From Pseudomonadota bacterium (GTDB lineage: Bacteria; Pseudomonadota; Gammaproteobacteria; Burkholderiales; Sulfuriferulaceae): a stretch of DNA of 15,975 bases. Under the pieces are notes generated by a model. That model was given only the letters and a program-made list of their open reading frames with translations, made no database searches and was not told the origin of the DNA. The stretch spans positions 1 through 15,975 of the forward strand of contig JAJYGL010000034.1 in assembly GCA_021790625.1 (NCBI GenBank). Reading direction: 5' to 3'. Below are positions 1 to 7,949 of the stretch, one piece after another. The position numbers were made by a program, and so were the translations under genes. The first letter of the stretch is position 1. Each line of letters opens with the position of its first letter.

Positions 1-562
1 AAGGCTTTTTGCCGATAATGGCAGCCATATCGCCACCAAGTGTTGCGCATAGCGCCGGGTTGACGTAGATACGGCGGCATTCGGTATCGTAACGCGCGAT
101 GGTATCCGGTGAGTTTTCGACCAGGGCGCGCCATTCCTGCTCGCGCATGGTCAGCAATTCCTCCTGACGTTTCCTGTCGTCGATGTTGAACGTGACGCCG
201 ATAAACCGCCGACCACGATTATTTTCATGACGATCGGTAATTTTGCCGTAGTTCGCAAGCCACACCCATGTGCCGGAGCGGGAACGAACCCTGAATTCAC
301 AGCGGTATTGTGCCGTCACCCCCATTAAATGATCATTGATGGCTGTCTGGACCAGAGGAATGTCGTCGGGGTGGACGATTTCGAAAATGTCATCGATATG
401 GGTGATGGCACCTTCTTTACCATAACCCAGTTCGGCGAAGATTTTGTCTGCTTTGCGGACGACATCGCCAGTAATCAGATCGTTTTCCCAGAGATCCAGT
501 CCGGCCGCTTCCAGCGCAAGTTCCAGGCGTTCCTTGTTGGCGTCCTGTTCAGTCATGCTCAT
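1..562 (-). CDS. PAS-domain sensory protein, C-terminus cut by window edge
   Basis: Translating the minus strand from the ATG at 562-560 gives 187 codons that stay open to the window edge. Residues about 10-130 form a PAS_3-type domain ending in a PAC-like segment: the motif EIVHPDD lies at roughly 60-66, and WVWLANYGKITD followed by FIGVTFNIDDRKRQEE closes the fold. A short helical linker follows, then a second PAS domain begins at VENSPDTIARYD and continues through RRIYVNPA. No signal peptide or membrane segment is visible in this part, so a cytoplasmic sensor is likely. Proteins with this N-terminal layout usually end in a histidine kinase or a GGDEF/EAL module, and that output domain lies outside the window. 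The start is only 3 nt after the DUF917 stop, so the two genes are probably co-transcribed. No strong ribosome-binding site is seen; a second ATG lies two codons in. Confidence 0.85.
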   Translation of the reverse strand, partial: MSMTEQDANKERLELALEAAGLDLWENDLITGDVVRKADKIFAELGYGKEGAITHIDDIFEIVHPDDIPLVQTAINDHLMGVTAQYRCEFRVRSRSGTWVWLANYGKITDRHENNRGRRFIGVTFNIDDRKRQEELLTMREQEWRALVENSPDTIARYDTECRRIYVNPALCATLGGDMAAIIGKKP

Positions 563-565
563 ATT

Positions 566-1747
566 TCAATCAGGGTATGGGAGTGCGCCAGCGTAGCCGA
601 TGTCGCGTAACAGCCCGGCGAAAGATGTGATGACACCAGCGGCATTATAGAGCTGATGGGCAGCCCACACCTTAATGACACTGACGGTATGGCCCGTGCT
701 CTTGTTCGTGCCGAAATCAAAATACGATGCCAGATCATCCGTTGCATTTGAGAACCCCAGTCCGGTACTTTCCGAGTAATAACAGATCGAGTCTGGTGCA
801 ATAATGTCAGGTATATTGCTTTGGCTCGAATACATGATCAGGTTTTCATTCAGATTGTAAATATAGTGCGTTTCGGTGCTTTTTGTTTGATCAGGGTGAT
901 TGTCGAGGCGGATGATGCCAGCATCGAGTGACGCGCTGTTGGTCGATTGCGTCACGGCAGTGATATAAAAATTGCTCAGTATAGTTGTGGCCGTGCGTCC
1001 GGTTATCGTTGCGATTTGTGCCACCACTTCGGCGCTCGATGGCGGAGTGGGAGCGGTAGTCAACAAAAATTCCCCAATCGCCCATGCTTGCGTCAGCGTT
1101 CCGGTTATATAACTGCCGGTTAAAGCGTAATTATTCGCCGGGTTGGATGACCAAAGCGCGATTCCGGCAAAGCTGCCGAAAGCGGAAACAATGCCGCCGG
1201 CCAGCGTTTCGATTTGGGCGGCCGTTGCTGCATTCAACAAGGCGGACTGTAAAGTTGGCGCCGTTCTGGCGTCGTTAGCCAGAGCGCACGGGCTTGCAGC
1301 AAGCATGGCGCTATATGTGGTTTGCGGCAGTTCCGGTACGGCTCTCCCGGCACCGTCACCATTGACGACCCAAATGTCATTCTTGGCAATGGCCGCTGCG
1401 ATAAGGGGGATAATCGAATTGATTGGTCCGATTTCACCTGGAATGACACATCCCAGCGTAGTCCCAGTTCCATTTTCGAACGTGTTGATGGTATTGAATA
1501 TTGAATATTCGACGTCCATTAGCGTCAGGCTGTCCGCGGCATCGGGTGAACCCATCATTGCCAGCACACAGCAATTTGTCGATGCATCATAATCTTTTAC
1601 TTGAACTGAACCTTGCCAGCCACGGTTCGCCAGTTCATCTATGACACTGACCGCGTCACGATAACTGCCGCCCCCGCCGCTTCCAAGAACAGCGGCGCCA
1701 GCGGCGACGTATTGAAAATCGGTGATTCCAAATTCATAAACAGTCAT
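566..1747 (-). CDS. DUF917 / S-methyl-thiohydantoin desulfurase-like protein
   Basis: This 393-residue protein resembles the DUF917 family, which was later renamed after S-methyl thiohydantoin desulfurase. Seen directly: a glycine-rich N-terminal turn (AAVLGSGGGGSY, about residues 17-28), a central segment GEIGPINSIIPL followed by NGDGAGRAVPEL, and a C-terminal part with NENLIMYSS, PDIIAPDSI and the ending GYAGALPYPD. Family members have the same order of a GTGGGG-like loop, an E-x-G-x-x-N segment, a DGDGxGRAxPEL signature and an NENL C-terminal domain. Here one expected glycine of the middle motif is replaced (EIGPIN). The start at 1747 was chosen because homology begins there; the frame stays open upstream into the gyrA promoter, which is not credible coding sequence. 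No hydantoinase or transporter gene is visible nearby, although such genes often accompany the family. The partner here is a PAS sensor. Substrate and activity are unknown. Confidence 0.75.
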   Translation of the reverse strand: MTVYEFGITDFQYVAAGAAVLGSGGGGSYRDAVSVIDELANRGWQGSVQVKDYDASTNCCVLAMMGSPDAADSLTLMDVEYSIFNTINTFENGTGTTLGCVIPGEIGPINSIIPLIAAAIAKNDIWVVNGDGAGRAVPELPQTTYSAMLAASPCALANDARTAPTLQSALLNAATAAQIETLAGGIVSAFGSFAGIALWSSNPANNYALTGSYITGTLTQAWAIGEFLLTTAPTPPSSAEVVAQIATITGRTATTILSNFYITAVTQSTNSASLDAGIIRLDNHPDQTKSTETHYIYNLNENLIMYSSQSNIPDIIAPDSICYYSESTGLGFSNATDDLASYFDFGTNKSTGHTVSVIKVWAAHQLYNAAGVITSFAGLLRDIGYAGALPYPD

Positions 1748-1818
1748 GATTTTCCCAGGTTGTTGATATAAGTTTAACGGAGAAAAAGTCTCTGCTGAAG
1801 AATGATTCGCGATGCAGG

Positions 1819-1847
1819 ATAATACCTGAATAATATTGATTTGTGGA
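1819..1847 (-). promoter_or_regulatory. candidate sigma70 promoter for the DUF917-PAS pair
   Basis: On the minus strand a -35-like TCCACA (1847-1842) is followed after 17 bp by a -10-like TATTAT (1824-1819). That is four and five matches to the consensus hexamers. Transcription would start near 1812, leaving a leader of about 65 nt before the DUF917 start at 1747. The AT-rich surroundings make chance matches possible. Confidence 0.35.
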
Positions 1848-1893
1848 ATGGCGATGAATGGTTTTAAAGGCGTTCTTTTGAAAGCAGATCGAC

Positions 1894-1910
1894 CTTGTCG
1901 CAATGACAAG
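1894..1910. repeat. perfect inverted repeat in the divergent promoter region
   Basis: CTTGTC (1894-1899), spacer GCAAT and GACAAG (1905-1910) form a perfect 6-bp inverted repeat. It sits between the divergent DUF917 and gyrA promoters. No T-run follows it, so it does not look like a terminator. An operator for a dimeric regulator is the simplest reading, but none is recognised. Confidence 0.5.
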
Positions 1911-1977
1911 TGTCGTCTGTGCTTGGTATATATTCGTGTGGTCATTGATTTGTCTGATGGCTTCTGGCCGGTTGCTG

Positions 1978-1986
1978 TGTTAGAAT
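1978..1986 (+). promoter_or_regulatory. extended -10 promoter element for gyrA
   Basis: TGT directly before TAGAAT (1981-1986) gives an extended -10 element (TGN plus a 5/6 hexamer). At the standard spacing the -35 is poor (TGGCTT at 17 bp), as is usual for extended -10 promoters. Transcription would start around 1993, giving a leader of roughly 30 nt. The gyrA ATG at 2023 has no clear Shine-Dalgarno sequence in the preceding 20 nt. Confidence 0.5.
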
Positions 1987-2022
1987 CTTCGGCTTGTTTG
2001 CGCTGAATAGTCATTGAATCTC

Positions 2023-4578
2023 ATGGAATCTTTTGCCAAAGAAACACTGCCGGTCAGTCTTGAAGAAGAAATGCGCCGTTCGTATCTGGATTACGCCATG
2101 AGTGTCATCGTCGGGCGAGCGTTGCCGGATGTGCGCGATGGTTTGAAACCGGTGCACCGGCGTGTGTTATACGCCATGCACGAAATGTCCAATGACTGGA
2201 ACCGTGCTTATAAAAAATCGGCGCGTATCGTTGGCGATGTCATCGGTAAGTATCACCCGCACGGCGATACAGCGGTATATGACACGATTGTGCGTATGGC
2301 GCAGGACTTTTCCTTGCGTTACCCGTTGGTGGATGGTCAGGGTAACTTCGGTTCGGTGGACGGGGATAGTCCTGCGGCCATGCGGTATACCGAAATTCGT
2401 ATGGCACGTATTGCGCATGAGTTGCTGGCCGATCTGGACAAGGAAACGGTTGATTTTGGGCCCAATTATGATGGTTCCGAACATGAACCCCTGATTTTGC
2501 CGGCCAAAATCCCCAATTTGTTGATTAATGGTTCGTCCGGCATTGCCGTGGGAATGGCAACCAATATTCCGCCTCATAACTTGACGGATGTGTGTGAAGC
2601 TTGCCTTGTTTTGCTCAAGGAGCCGGGCACGGAAATCGAAACGTTGATTGATATCATTCGTGCGCCGGATTTTCCCACGGCAGGCATTATTTATGGGATA
2701 AGCGGCGTCCGGCAAGGCTATCTCACCGGGCGTGGGCGGGTGGTGATGCGTTCACGCACGCATTTCGAAGATCTGGACAAAAATGGCAATCGTCAGTCCA
2801 TCATCATCGATGAACTGCCTTACCAGGTCAATAAAGCCAATCTGTTGATCAAGATTGGTGAGATGGTGCGTGAAAAACGCCTCGAGGGTATTTCCGATTT
2901 GCGCGACGAGTCGGATAAGTCCGGCATGCGCGTGGTCATCGAGCTCAAACGGGGCGAGGTGGCGGAAGTTGTACTGAACAATCTGTTGAAGCATACACAG
3001 ATGCAGGATACTTTCGGCATGAATATGGTGGCGCTGGTGGATGGACAACCGCGCTTGCTGAACCTGAAAGAAATGCTGGAAGCCTTTTTGCGTCATCGGC
3101 GCGAAGTGGTGACGCGGCGTGTGCGTTACGAATTGCGCCGTGCACGTGAGCGCGGGCATTTGTTGGAGGGGTTGGCGGTAGCGTTGTCGAACGTGGATGA
3201 AATCATCGCGCTCATCAAGGCAGCACCAACACCGGCCGAAGCAAAATTGGCGTTGATGCAGCGGCGTTGGCGCTCGGCGTTGGTGGAAGAAATGTTGACC
3301 CGCGCCAGTGTCGATGCCGGGTTGTACCGGCCCGAAGGTTTGGCGGCCGAATTTGGTTTTGCGGCGGATGGTTATCGTTTGTCGGATACGCAGGCGCAAG
3401 CCATTCTGGATTTGCGCCTGCAACGGTTGACCGGGTTGGAGCAAGAAAAAATCTTCTCCGAATACGGTGAAATTGTCACTAAAATTGCGGACTTGCTGGA
3501 TATCCTTGCCCGACCGGAGCGTATCACGCAAATCATCCGGGAAGAGTTGGAGCAGATTCGGAATCAGTTTGGTGATGCGCGCCGTTCCGAGATTGTGGCG
3601 CATGCACAGGATTTGGGTGTCGAAGATTTGATTACGCCGCAGGACATGGTGGTCACCCTGTCGCATGGCGGTTACATGAAATCGCAACCGTTGGACGATT
3701 ATCAGGCGCAAAAGCGGGGCGGGCGCGGTAAGCAGGCGACGCAGACCAAGGACGATGACTTCATCGAACGGTTGTTTGTTGCCAACAGTCATGATTATAT
3801 TCTGTGTTTTTCCAATTTTGGCCGGGTATACTGGGTCAAGGTATATGAAGTGCCGCAGGGTAGCCGGCAGTCGCGCGGTAAACCGATTGTCAATCTGTTG
3901 TCGCTGGGGGATGGCGAGAAAATCAATGCTATTTTGCCGGTCAAAGAATTTGTCGATAATCGCTATGTGTTTATGGCCACTTCGTCTGGTGTGGTGAAAA
4001 AGACGCCGCTTTCCGAGTTTTCCAACCCGCGTCGTGCCGGCATCATTGCCGTCGGGCTCGATGAGCAGGATTATCTGGTTGGCGTAGCGTTGACCGATGG
4101 ACAGCATGATGTCATGTTGTTTTCCAACGGTGGGAAGGCCGTGCGGTTCGACGAAAACGATGTGCGTTCGATGGGACGTAATGCGCGTGGTGTTCGAGGC
4201 ATGAAGCTTGGCGAAGGGCAGCGGGTCATTTCGTTGCTGGTCGCGGAAAACGAAGCACTTTCGGTGTTGACGGCGACGGAGAATGGTTACGGCAAGCGGA
4301 CCAATGTGGCCGAATATACGCGGCATGGGCGTGGTTCGCAAGGCATGATTGCGATTCAGACCACGGCGCGTAATGGTCAGGTTGTGGCAGCGACGCTGGT
4401 TGAGCCGGATGACGAAATTATGCTGATTACCGATGGTGGCGTGCTGATTCGTACCCGTGTGCGTGAAGTGCGGGAGATGGGGCGTGCCACACAGGGTGTT
4501 ACGCTCATCAATCTGGACGCGGGCCAAAAGTTGATTGGTGTCGAGCGTGTCGCAGAAAGCGAAGGAGAAAGTGAATGA
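2023..4578 (+). CDS. gyrA: DNA gyrase subunit A
   Basis: This 851-residue protein is subunit A of the type II topoisomerase that introduces negative supercoils; it cuts and rejoins DNA. The N-terminal breakage-reunion domain contains the catalytic tyrosine at residue 122 (AAMRYTEIR). The quinolone-resistance region around residues 75-95 has Thr83 and Asp87. The GyrA box (QKRGGRGK, about residues 563-570) starts the beta-pinwheel C-terminal domain and separates this protein from ParC. The acidic tail is short (ESEGESE). An internal segment with KAAPTPAEAK and a GLAAEFGF-like insertion resembles betaproteobacterial GyrA. The ATG at 2023 was chosen over an in-frame TTG at 2014 because homology begins at MESFAKETLP. 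The stop overlaps the serC start (ATGA at 4575-4578), so gyrA heads the downstream amino-acid cluster. Confidence 0.98.
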   Translation: MESFAKETLPVSLEEEMRRSYLDYAMSVIVGRALPDVRDGLKPVHRRVLYAMHEMSNDWNRAYKKSARIVGDVIGKYHPHGDTAVYDTIVRMAQDFSLRYPLVDGQGNFGSVDGDSPAAMRYTEIRMARIAHELLADLDKETVDFGPNYDGSEHEPLILPAKIPNLLINGSSGIAVGMATNIPPHNLTDVCEACLVLLKEPGTEIETLIDIIRAPDFPTAGIIYGISGVRQGYLTGRGRVVMRSRTHFEDLDKNGNRQSIIIDELPYQVNKANLLIKIGEMVREKRLEGISDLRDESDKSGMRVVIELKRGEVAEVVLNNLLKHTQMQDTFGMNMVALVDGQPRLLNLKEMLEAFLRHRREVVTRRVRYELRRARERGHLLEGLAVALSNVDEIIALIKAAPTPAEAKLALMQRRWRSALVEEMLTRASVDAGLYRPEGLAAEFGFAADGYRLSDTQAQAILDLRLQRLTGLEQEKIFSEYGEIVTKIADLLDILARPERITQIIREELEQIRNQFGDARRSEIVAHAQDLGVEDLITPQDMVVTLSHGGYMKSQPLDDYQAQKRGGRGKQATQTKDDDFIERLFVANSHDYILCFSNFGRVYWVKVYEVPQGSRQSRGKPIVNLLSLGDGEKINAILPVKEFVDNRYVFMATSSGVVKKTPLSEFSNPRRAGIIAVGLDEQDYLVGVALTDGQHDVMLFSNGGKAVRFDENDVRSMGRNARGVRGMKLGEGQRVISLLVAENEALSVLTATENGYGKRTNVAEYTRHGRGSQGMIAIQTTARNGQVVAATLVEPDDEIMLITDGGVLIRTRVREVREMGRATQGVTLINLDAGQKLIGVERVAESEGESE

Positions 4579-5705
4579 CCTTGCCATCATTGACGTCATC
4601 CCCGACATCAACTTCGGCCGGTTCACCCGTTTATAATTTCAGCGCTGGTCCGGCTGTGTTGCCTAAAACGGTGCTGGCGCAGGCACAGGCAGAAATGCTC
4701 GACTGGCATGGTTCCGGTATGTCAGTGATGGAAATGAGTCATCGTGGTCCGGAGTTCATGTCAATCATTGCTGATGCAGAATCGGATCTGCGCGCTTTGA
4801 TGGGTATTCCTGACCAGTATCGTGTGTTGTTTCTGCAAGGCGGTGCGTGGACACAATTCGCCATGGTGCCGATGAACCTGATGCGTGGTCGTGCTGGTGT
4901 GGATTACGTGCATACCGGGATATGGGCAGAAAAGGCCATCGAGGAAGCGCGACGTTATGCGACGGTACATTTGGCTGCCAGTGGTGAGGCAACGGGATTT
5001 CATGCTGTCCCGCCGCAATCTGGTTGGCAACTCGATGGCGAGGCGGCATATGTCCATATCACCACCAATGAAACCATTGGCGGGGTGGAGTTCCACTGGA
5101 CACCAGAAACAGGTGAGGTGCCGTTGGTGGCAGATATGTCGTCCGACATTTTGTCGCGTCCGGTTGATGTCAGCCGGTTTGGCCTGATTTATGCCGGGGC
5201 ACAAAAAAATATCGGTCCGGCCGGGTTGACAATCGTCATCGTGCGGGAAGATTTGCTGGCTGAACCCGTGATCGGCACGCCGACCATGCTGGATTATCGT
5301 ACCTATGTCGAATACGGCTCGATGTTCAATACACCGCCTACTTTTGCCATCTATATGGCGGGGTTGGTGTTTCGCCATCTGAAGGCGATGGGAGGGTTGG
5401 AAGCTGCGGCACAGCGCAATCGCCTAAAATCCGATTTGTTGTATCAGGCCATCGATGGTAGCAATGGTTTTTATCGGAATCCGGTCGCGGCGGAGAGTCG
5501 CTCGCGCATGAATATACCCTTTACCTTGGCCGATCCCACACTCGACGGGCTTTTTTTGCGTGAAGCCGAATCGCGCGGGTTGTTGCAGTTAAAAGGACAC
5601 CGTCTGACCGGTGGCATGCGTGCGTCTTTGTACAATGCCATGCCGCTGGCTGGGGTGGAAGCCTTGGTGGATTTTATGCGGGACTTTTCCCGTTTGCGTG
5701 CCTGA
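4575..5705 (+). CDS. serC: phosphoserine aminotransferase
   Basis: SerC is a 376-residue, PLP-dependent fold-type I transaminase that converts 3-phosphohydroxypyruvate and glutamate to phosphoserine. It also serves pyridoxal phosphate synthesis in many proteobacteria. The family start YNFSAGPAVLP appears at residue 20 and GMSVMEMSHRGPEF at 48-61. The PLP lysine is Lys211 in AGAQKNIGPAG. The C-terminal GGMRASLYNAMPL motif is intact. About 18 extra N-terminal residues rich in Ser, Thr and Pro precede the conserved core. The annotated start is nevertheless supported by GGAG at 4563-4566 and by the ATGA overlap with gyrA. The pheA start follows the stop by 13 nt, matching the widespread gyrA-serC-pheA order. 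Confidence 0.97.
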   Translation: MTLPSLTSSPTSTSAGSPVYNFSAGPAVLPKTVLAQAQAEMLDWHGSGMSVMEMSHRGPEFMSIIADAESDLRALMGIPDQYRVLFLQGGAWTQFAMVPMNLMRGRAGVDYVHTGIWAEKAIEEARRYATVHLAASGEATGFHAVPPQSGWQLDGEAAYVHITTNETIGGVEFHWTPETGEVPLVADMSSDILSRPVDVSRFGLIYAGAQKNIGPAGLTIVIVREDLLAEPVIGTPTMLDYRTYVEYGSMFNTPPTFAIYMAGLVFRHLKAMGGLEAAAQRNRLKSDLLYQAIDGSNGFYRNPVAAESRSRMNIPFTLADPTLDGLFLREAESRGLLQLKGHRLTGGMRASLYNAMPLAGVEALVDFMRDFSRLRA

Positions 5706-5718
5706 CGCGGGTGATGGT

Positions 5719-6849
5719 ATGGCGGGTGATATGGCAAACGATACCGGGCAGGAAAATACCGAACAATTGACGACGTTACGCACGCAAATTGATACGGTGG
5801 ACAATGAATTGCTGTCGCTGCTGAATCAGCGGGCTGCATTGGCTCAGGCGGTGGGTACGCTGAAACGGGGAACGATTTATCGCGCGGAACGTGAAGCGCA
5901 GGTTCTGCGTCGCATGGCTGCGCAAAATTCAGGTCCATTATCCGATAAATCCGTGATGTTCCTGTTTCGTGAAATCATGTCGGCCTGCCTGGCGTTGGAA
6001 CATCCTTTGCGGGTTGCCTATCTTGGTCCGCAAGGGACATTCAGCCATGCCGCAAGTTTGCGGCAATTCGGTCATGCTGCGCTGTTACAACCCTGCGTGT
6101 CGATCGATGAAGTATTTCATGAGGTCGAGGCAGGCAATACCGAGTATGGCGTGGTGCCGGTCGAGAACTCGACGGAAGGAGCAGTCAACCGGACGCTGGA
6201 CCTGTTGCAGACGACACCCTTGTTCATCTGCGGTGAAATGGAGCTCCGTATTCATCACGTGTTGATGCGCAAGGTGGAAGGGTTGGATGGAGTGCGTGTC
6301 ATTTATTCACATGCGCAATCTTTTGCGCAGTGCCATGACTGGATTTCGCGTCATTTGCCTGGCGTCGCGCAAGTGGCGGTTGCCAGTAATGCGGAAGCCG
6401 CACGGCTTGCTGGCCTGGATGCCTCTGCGCTGGCCATTGCGGGTGAGGAGGCTGCTCGACAGTATGGTTTGCAGTGTCTGTTTACGCATATTGAAGATGA
6501 AGCGGATAACACGACGCGCTTTATGGTTATTGGTAAATCGGATGCGGAACAACCCAGTGGACAGGATAAGACTTCTTTGCTGATGGCGTCTGCGTCAGCC
6601 AGCCAACCAGGCGCGATCGTGCGTTTGCTGGAGCCCTTCCGGGATGCGGGGGTTTCGTTGACCAAGCTGGAATCACGGCCGGCACGACAAGCGCTGTTTC
6701 CTGTGTCTGTCACGCCGTGGGAATATGTATTTTTTGTGGATATTGAAGGGCATCGAAAGGATGTTTCGGTGCAGGCGGCGCTGGAGCGGGTAAAAACCGA
6801 AGCGAGTTTTTTGCGTGTGTTGGGTTCTTATCCGAGGTGTGTATTATGA
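5719..6849 (+). CDS. pheA: bifunctional chorismate mutase / prephenate dehydratase (P-protein)
   Basis: This protein of about 376 residues converts chorismate to prephenate and on to phenylpyruvate. An AroQ-type chorismate mutase domain comes first (LRTQIDTVDNELLSLLNQR, then IYRAEREAQVLRRM). The prephenate dehydratase domain follows (VAYLGPQGTFSH, VVPVENSTEGAVNRTLDLL and the catalytic-motif threonine in DNTTRFMVI). An ACT domain with the phenylalanine-binding ESRP motif ends the protein, which implies feedback control by phenylalanine. Between ESRP and WEYVFF there are 12 residues; related proteins usually have about five, so the loop is longer. The start at 5719 is tentative: an ATG at 5731 is equally in frame and neither has a strong ribosome-binding site. 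The upstream open frame inside serC is ignored. The stop overlaps the hisC ATG (ATGA at 6846-6849). Confidence 0.96.
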   Translation: MAGDMANDTGQENTEQLTTLRTQIDTVDNELLSLLNQRAALAQAVGTLKRGTIYRAEREAQVLRRMAAQNSGPLSDKSVMFLFREIMSACLALEHPLRVAYLGPQGTFSHAASLRQFGHAALLQPCVSIDEVFHEVEAGNTEYGVVPVENSTEGAVNRTLDLLQTTPLFICGEMELRIHHVLMRKVEGLDGVRVIYSHAQSFAQCHDWISRHLPGVAQVAVASNAEAARLAGLDASALAIAGEEAARQYGLQCLFTHIEDEADNTTRFMVIGKSDAEQPSGQDKTSLLMASASASQPGAIVRLLEPFRDAGVSLTKLESRPARQALFPVSVTPWEYVFFVDIEGHRKDVSVQAALERVKTEASFLRVLGSYPRCVL

Positions 6850-7949
6850 TGGCATGTGATTTGGCTCCTGCACATGTGCGAACATTGCTGGCGTACCAGC
6901 CTGGCAAGCCGATAGAAGAACTGGCGCGAGAGTTTGGTCTTGCCATTCACGATATCGTCAAGTTGGCGTCGAACGAAAATCCATTGGGCAGCAGTCCTCG
7001 CGCCTTGTTGGCAATCGATCAGGCATTGCCAGAAATGGCGCGTTATCCGGACGGCAATGGTTATGTGCTGAAAAGCGCATTGTCACGCAAATTTTTGGTG
7101 CAGCCAGCGCAAATCGTGCTGGGTAATGGTTCAAACGATGTGTTGGATCTGGCAGCGCGTACCTTTTTGCATTCAGGGGCTTCCGCAGTGTATGCGCAGC
7201 ATGCGTTTGCGGTTTATCCGTTGGTGACGCAGGCGGCGGGCGCGCGAGGTATTTGCGTGCCGGCGAAGGAGTATGGTCACGATCTGGAAGCCATGTTGGC
7301 GGCGATAGCGCCAGATACACGGTTGGTATTCATCGCCAACCCCAATAATCCAACCGGAACACTCTTGTCGAACGAGGCGTTGCTGTTTTTTCTGCAGCGC
7401 GTTCCTCCGCAGGTGTTGGTGGTGCTGGACGAAGCCTATGGTGAGTATCTGCCTGAGAATTTGCGCTCAAAGTCAATGGACTGGTTGGCTGAGTTCCCTA
7501 ATTTGCTGGTAACCAAGACTTTTTCCAAAGCGTATGGTCTGGCTGGTCTGAGGATAGGTTATGCGCTGGCGCACCCTGATGTGGCGGAGTTAATGAATCG
7601 GGTACGTCAACCGTTCAATGTGAGCAGTTTGGGTTTGGTGGCAGCGGCTGCCGCGCTGGACGATGATGATTTTATTGCGCGCGGTTATGCCGCTAATCGT
7701 TTGGGTATGGCACAATTGACTCAGGGCTTGCGAAACTTGGGTATTGAGTTCATCCCTTCAGAAGCCAATTTTCTGGCGTGCCGCATCGGTAACGCGAGTA
7801 TGGTGTATCAGCGCCTTTTGGCGCAAGGTGTGATTGTACGGCCGATAGCGGCTTACGGTATGCCGGAGTTTTTGCGCGTCAGCGTGGGGCTGGCGGCAGA
7901 GAATGAACGATTTTTGCGGGCGTTGAAAACCGCCATCGAGGAGCAGTGA
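6846..7949 (+). CDS. hisC: histidinol-phosphate aminotransferase family, probably an aromatic aminotransferase
   Basis: This 367-residue PLP-dependent class I/II aminotransferase belongs to the HisC family. It shows IVKLASNENPLGSSP (residues 37-51), the nucleotide-like GNGSNDVLDL loop (93-102), ANPNNPTG (164-171), the LDEAYGEY segment and the PLP lysine Lys228 in TKTFSKAYGLAGLRIGY. The named reaction makes histidinol phosphate. No histidine genes are present here, however, and the gene lies between pheA and aroF. Its main job may therefore be transamination of phenylpyruvate and 4-hydroxyphenylpyruvate, as known for some HisC paralogues; that is inference from context. GAGG at 6834-6837 lies 8 nt before the ATG at 6846, which overlaps the pheA stop. 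The hisC stop overlaps the aroF start (TGATG). Confidence 0.93.
   Translation: MMACDLAPAHVRTLLAYQPGKPIEELAREFGLAIHDIVKLASNENPLGSSPRALLAIDQALPEMARYPDGNGYVLKSALSRKFLVQPAQIVLGNGSNDVLDLAARTFLHSGASAVYAQHAFAVYPLVTQAAGARGICVPAKEYGHDLEAMLAAIAPDTRLVFIANPNNPTGTLLSNEALLFFLQRVPPQVLVVLDEAYGEYLPENLRSKSMDWLAEFPNLLVTKTFSKAYGLAGLRIGYALAHPDVAELMNRVRQPFNVSSLGLVAAAAALDDDDFIARGYAANRLGMAQLTQGLRNLGIEFIPSEANFLACRIGNASMVYQRLLAQGVIVRPIAAYGMPEFLRVSVGLAAENERFLRALKTAIEEQ

Noticed and set aside
1748..2014. 89-residue N-terminal extension of the DUF917 frame
   Set aside because: It overlaps the gyrA promoter region, has no family resemblance, and the conserved domain begins at the ATG at 1747.
2269..2283. Thr83 in the GyrA quinolone region as a possible resistance change
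   Set aside because: Thr at this position is the natural residue in several proteobacterial lineages (for example Pseudomonas aeruginosa), and Asp87 is unchanged. It does not by itself indicate acquired resistance.
2752..4626. Long open frame opposite gyrA (624 codons)
   Set aside because: It is an antisense shadow of gyrA produced by its codon bias. It is rich in His, Arg, Gln and Thr and shows no domain or motif.
5611..5718. Upstream extension of the pheA frame into serC
   Set aside because: It reads the serC C-terminus in another frame (Cys- and Trp-rich), and the chorismate mutase domain begins only after the later ATGs.
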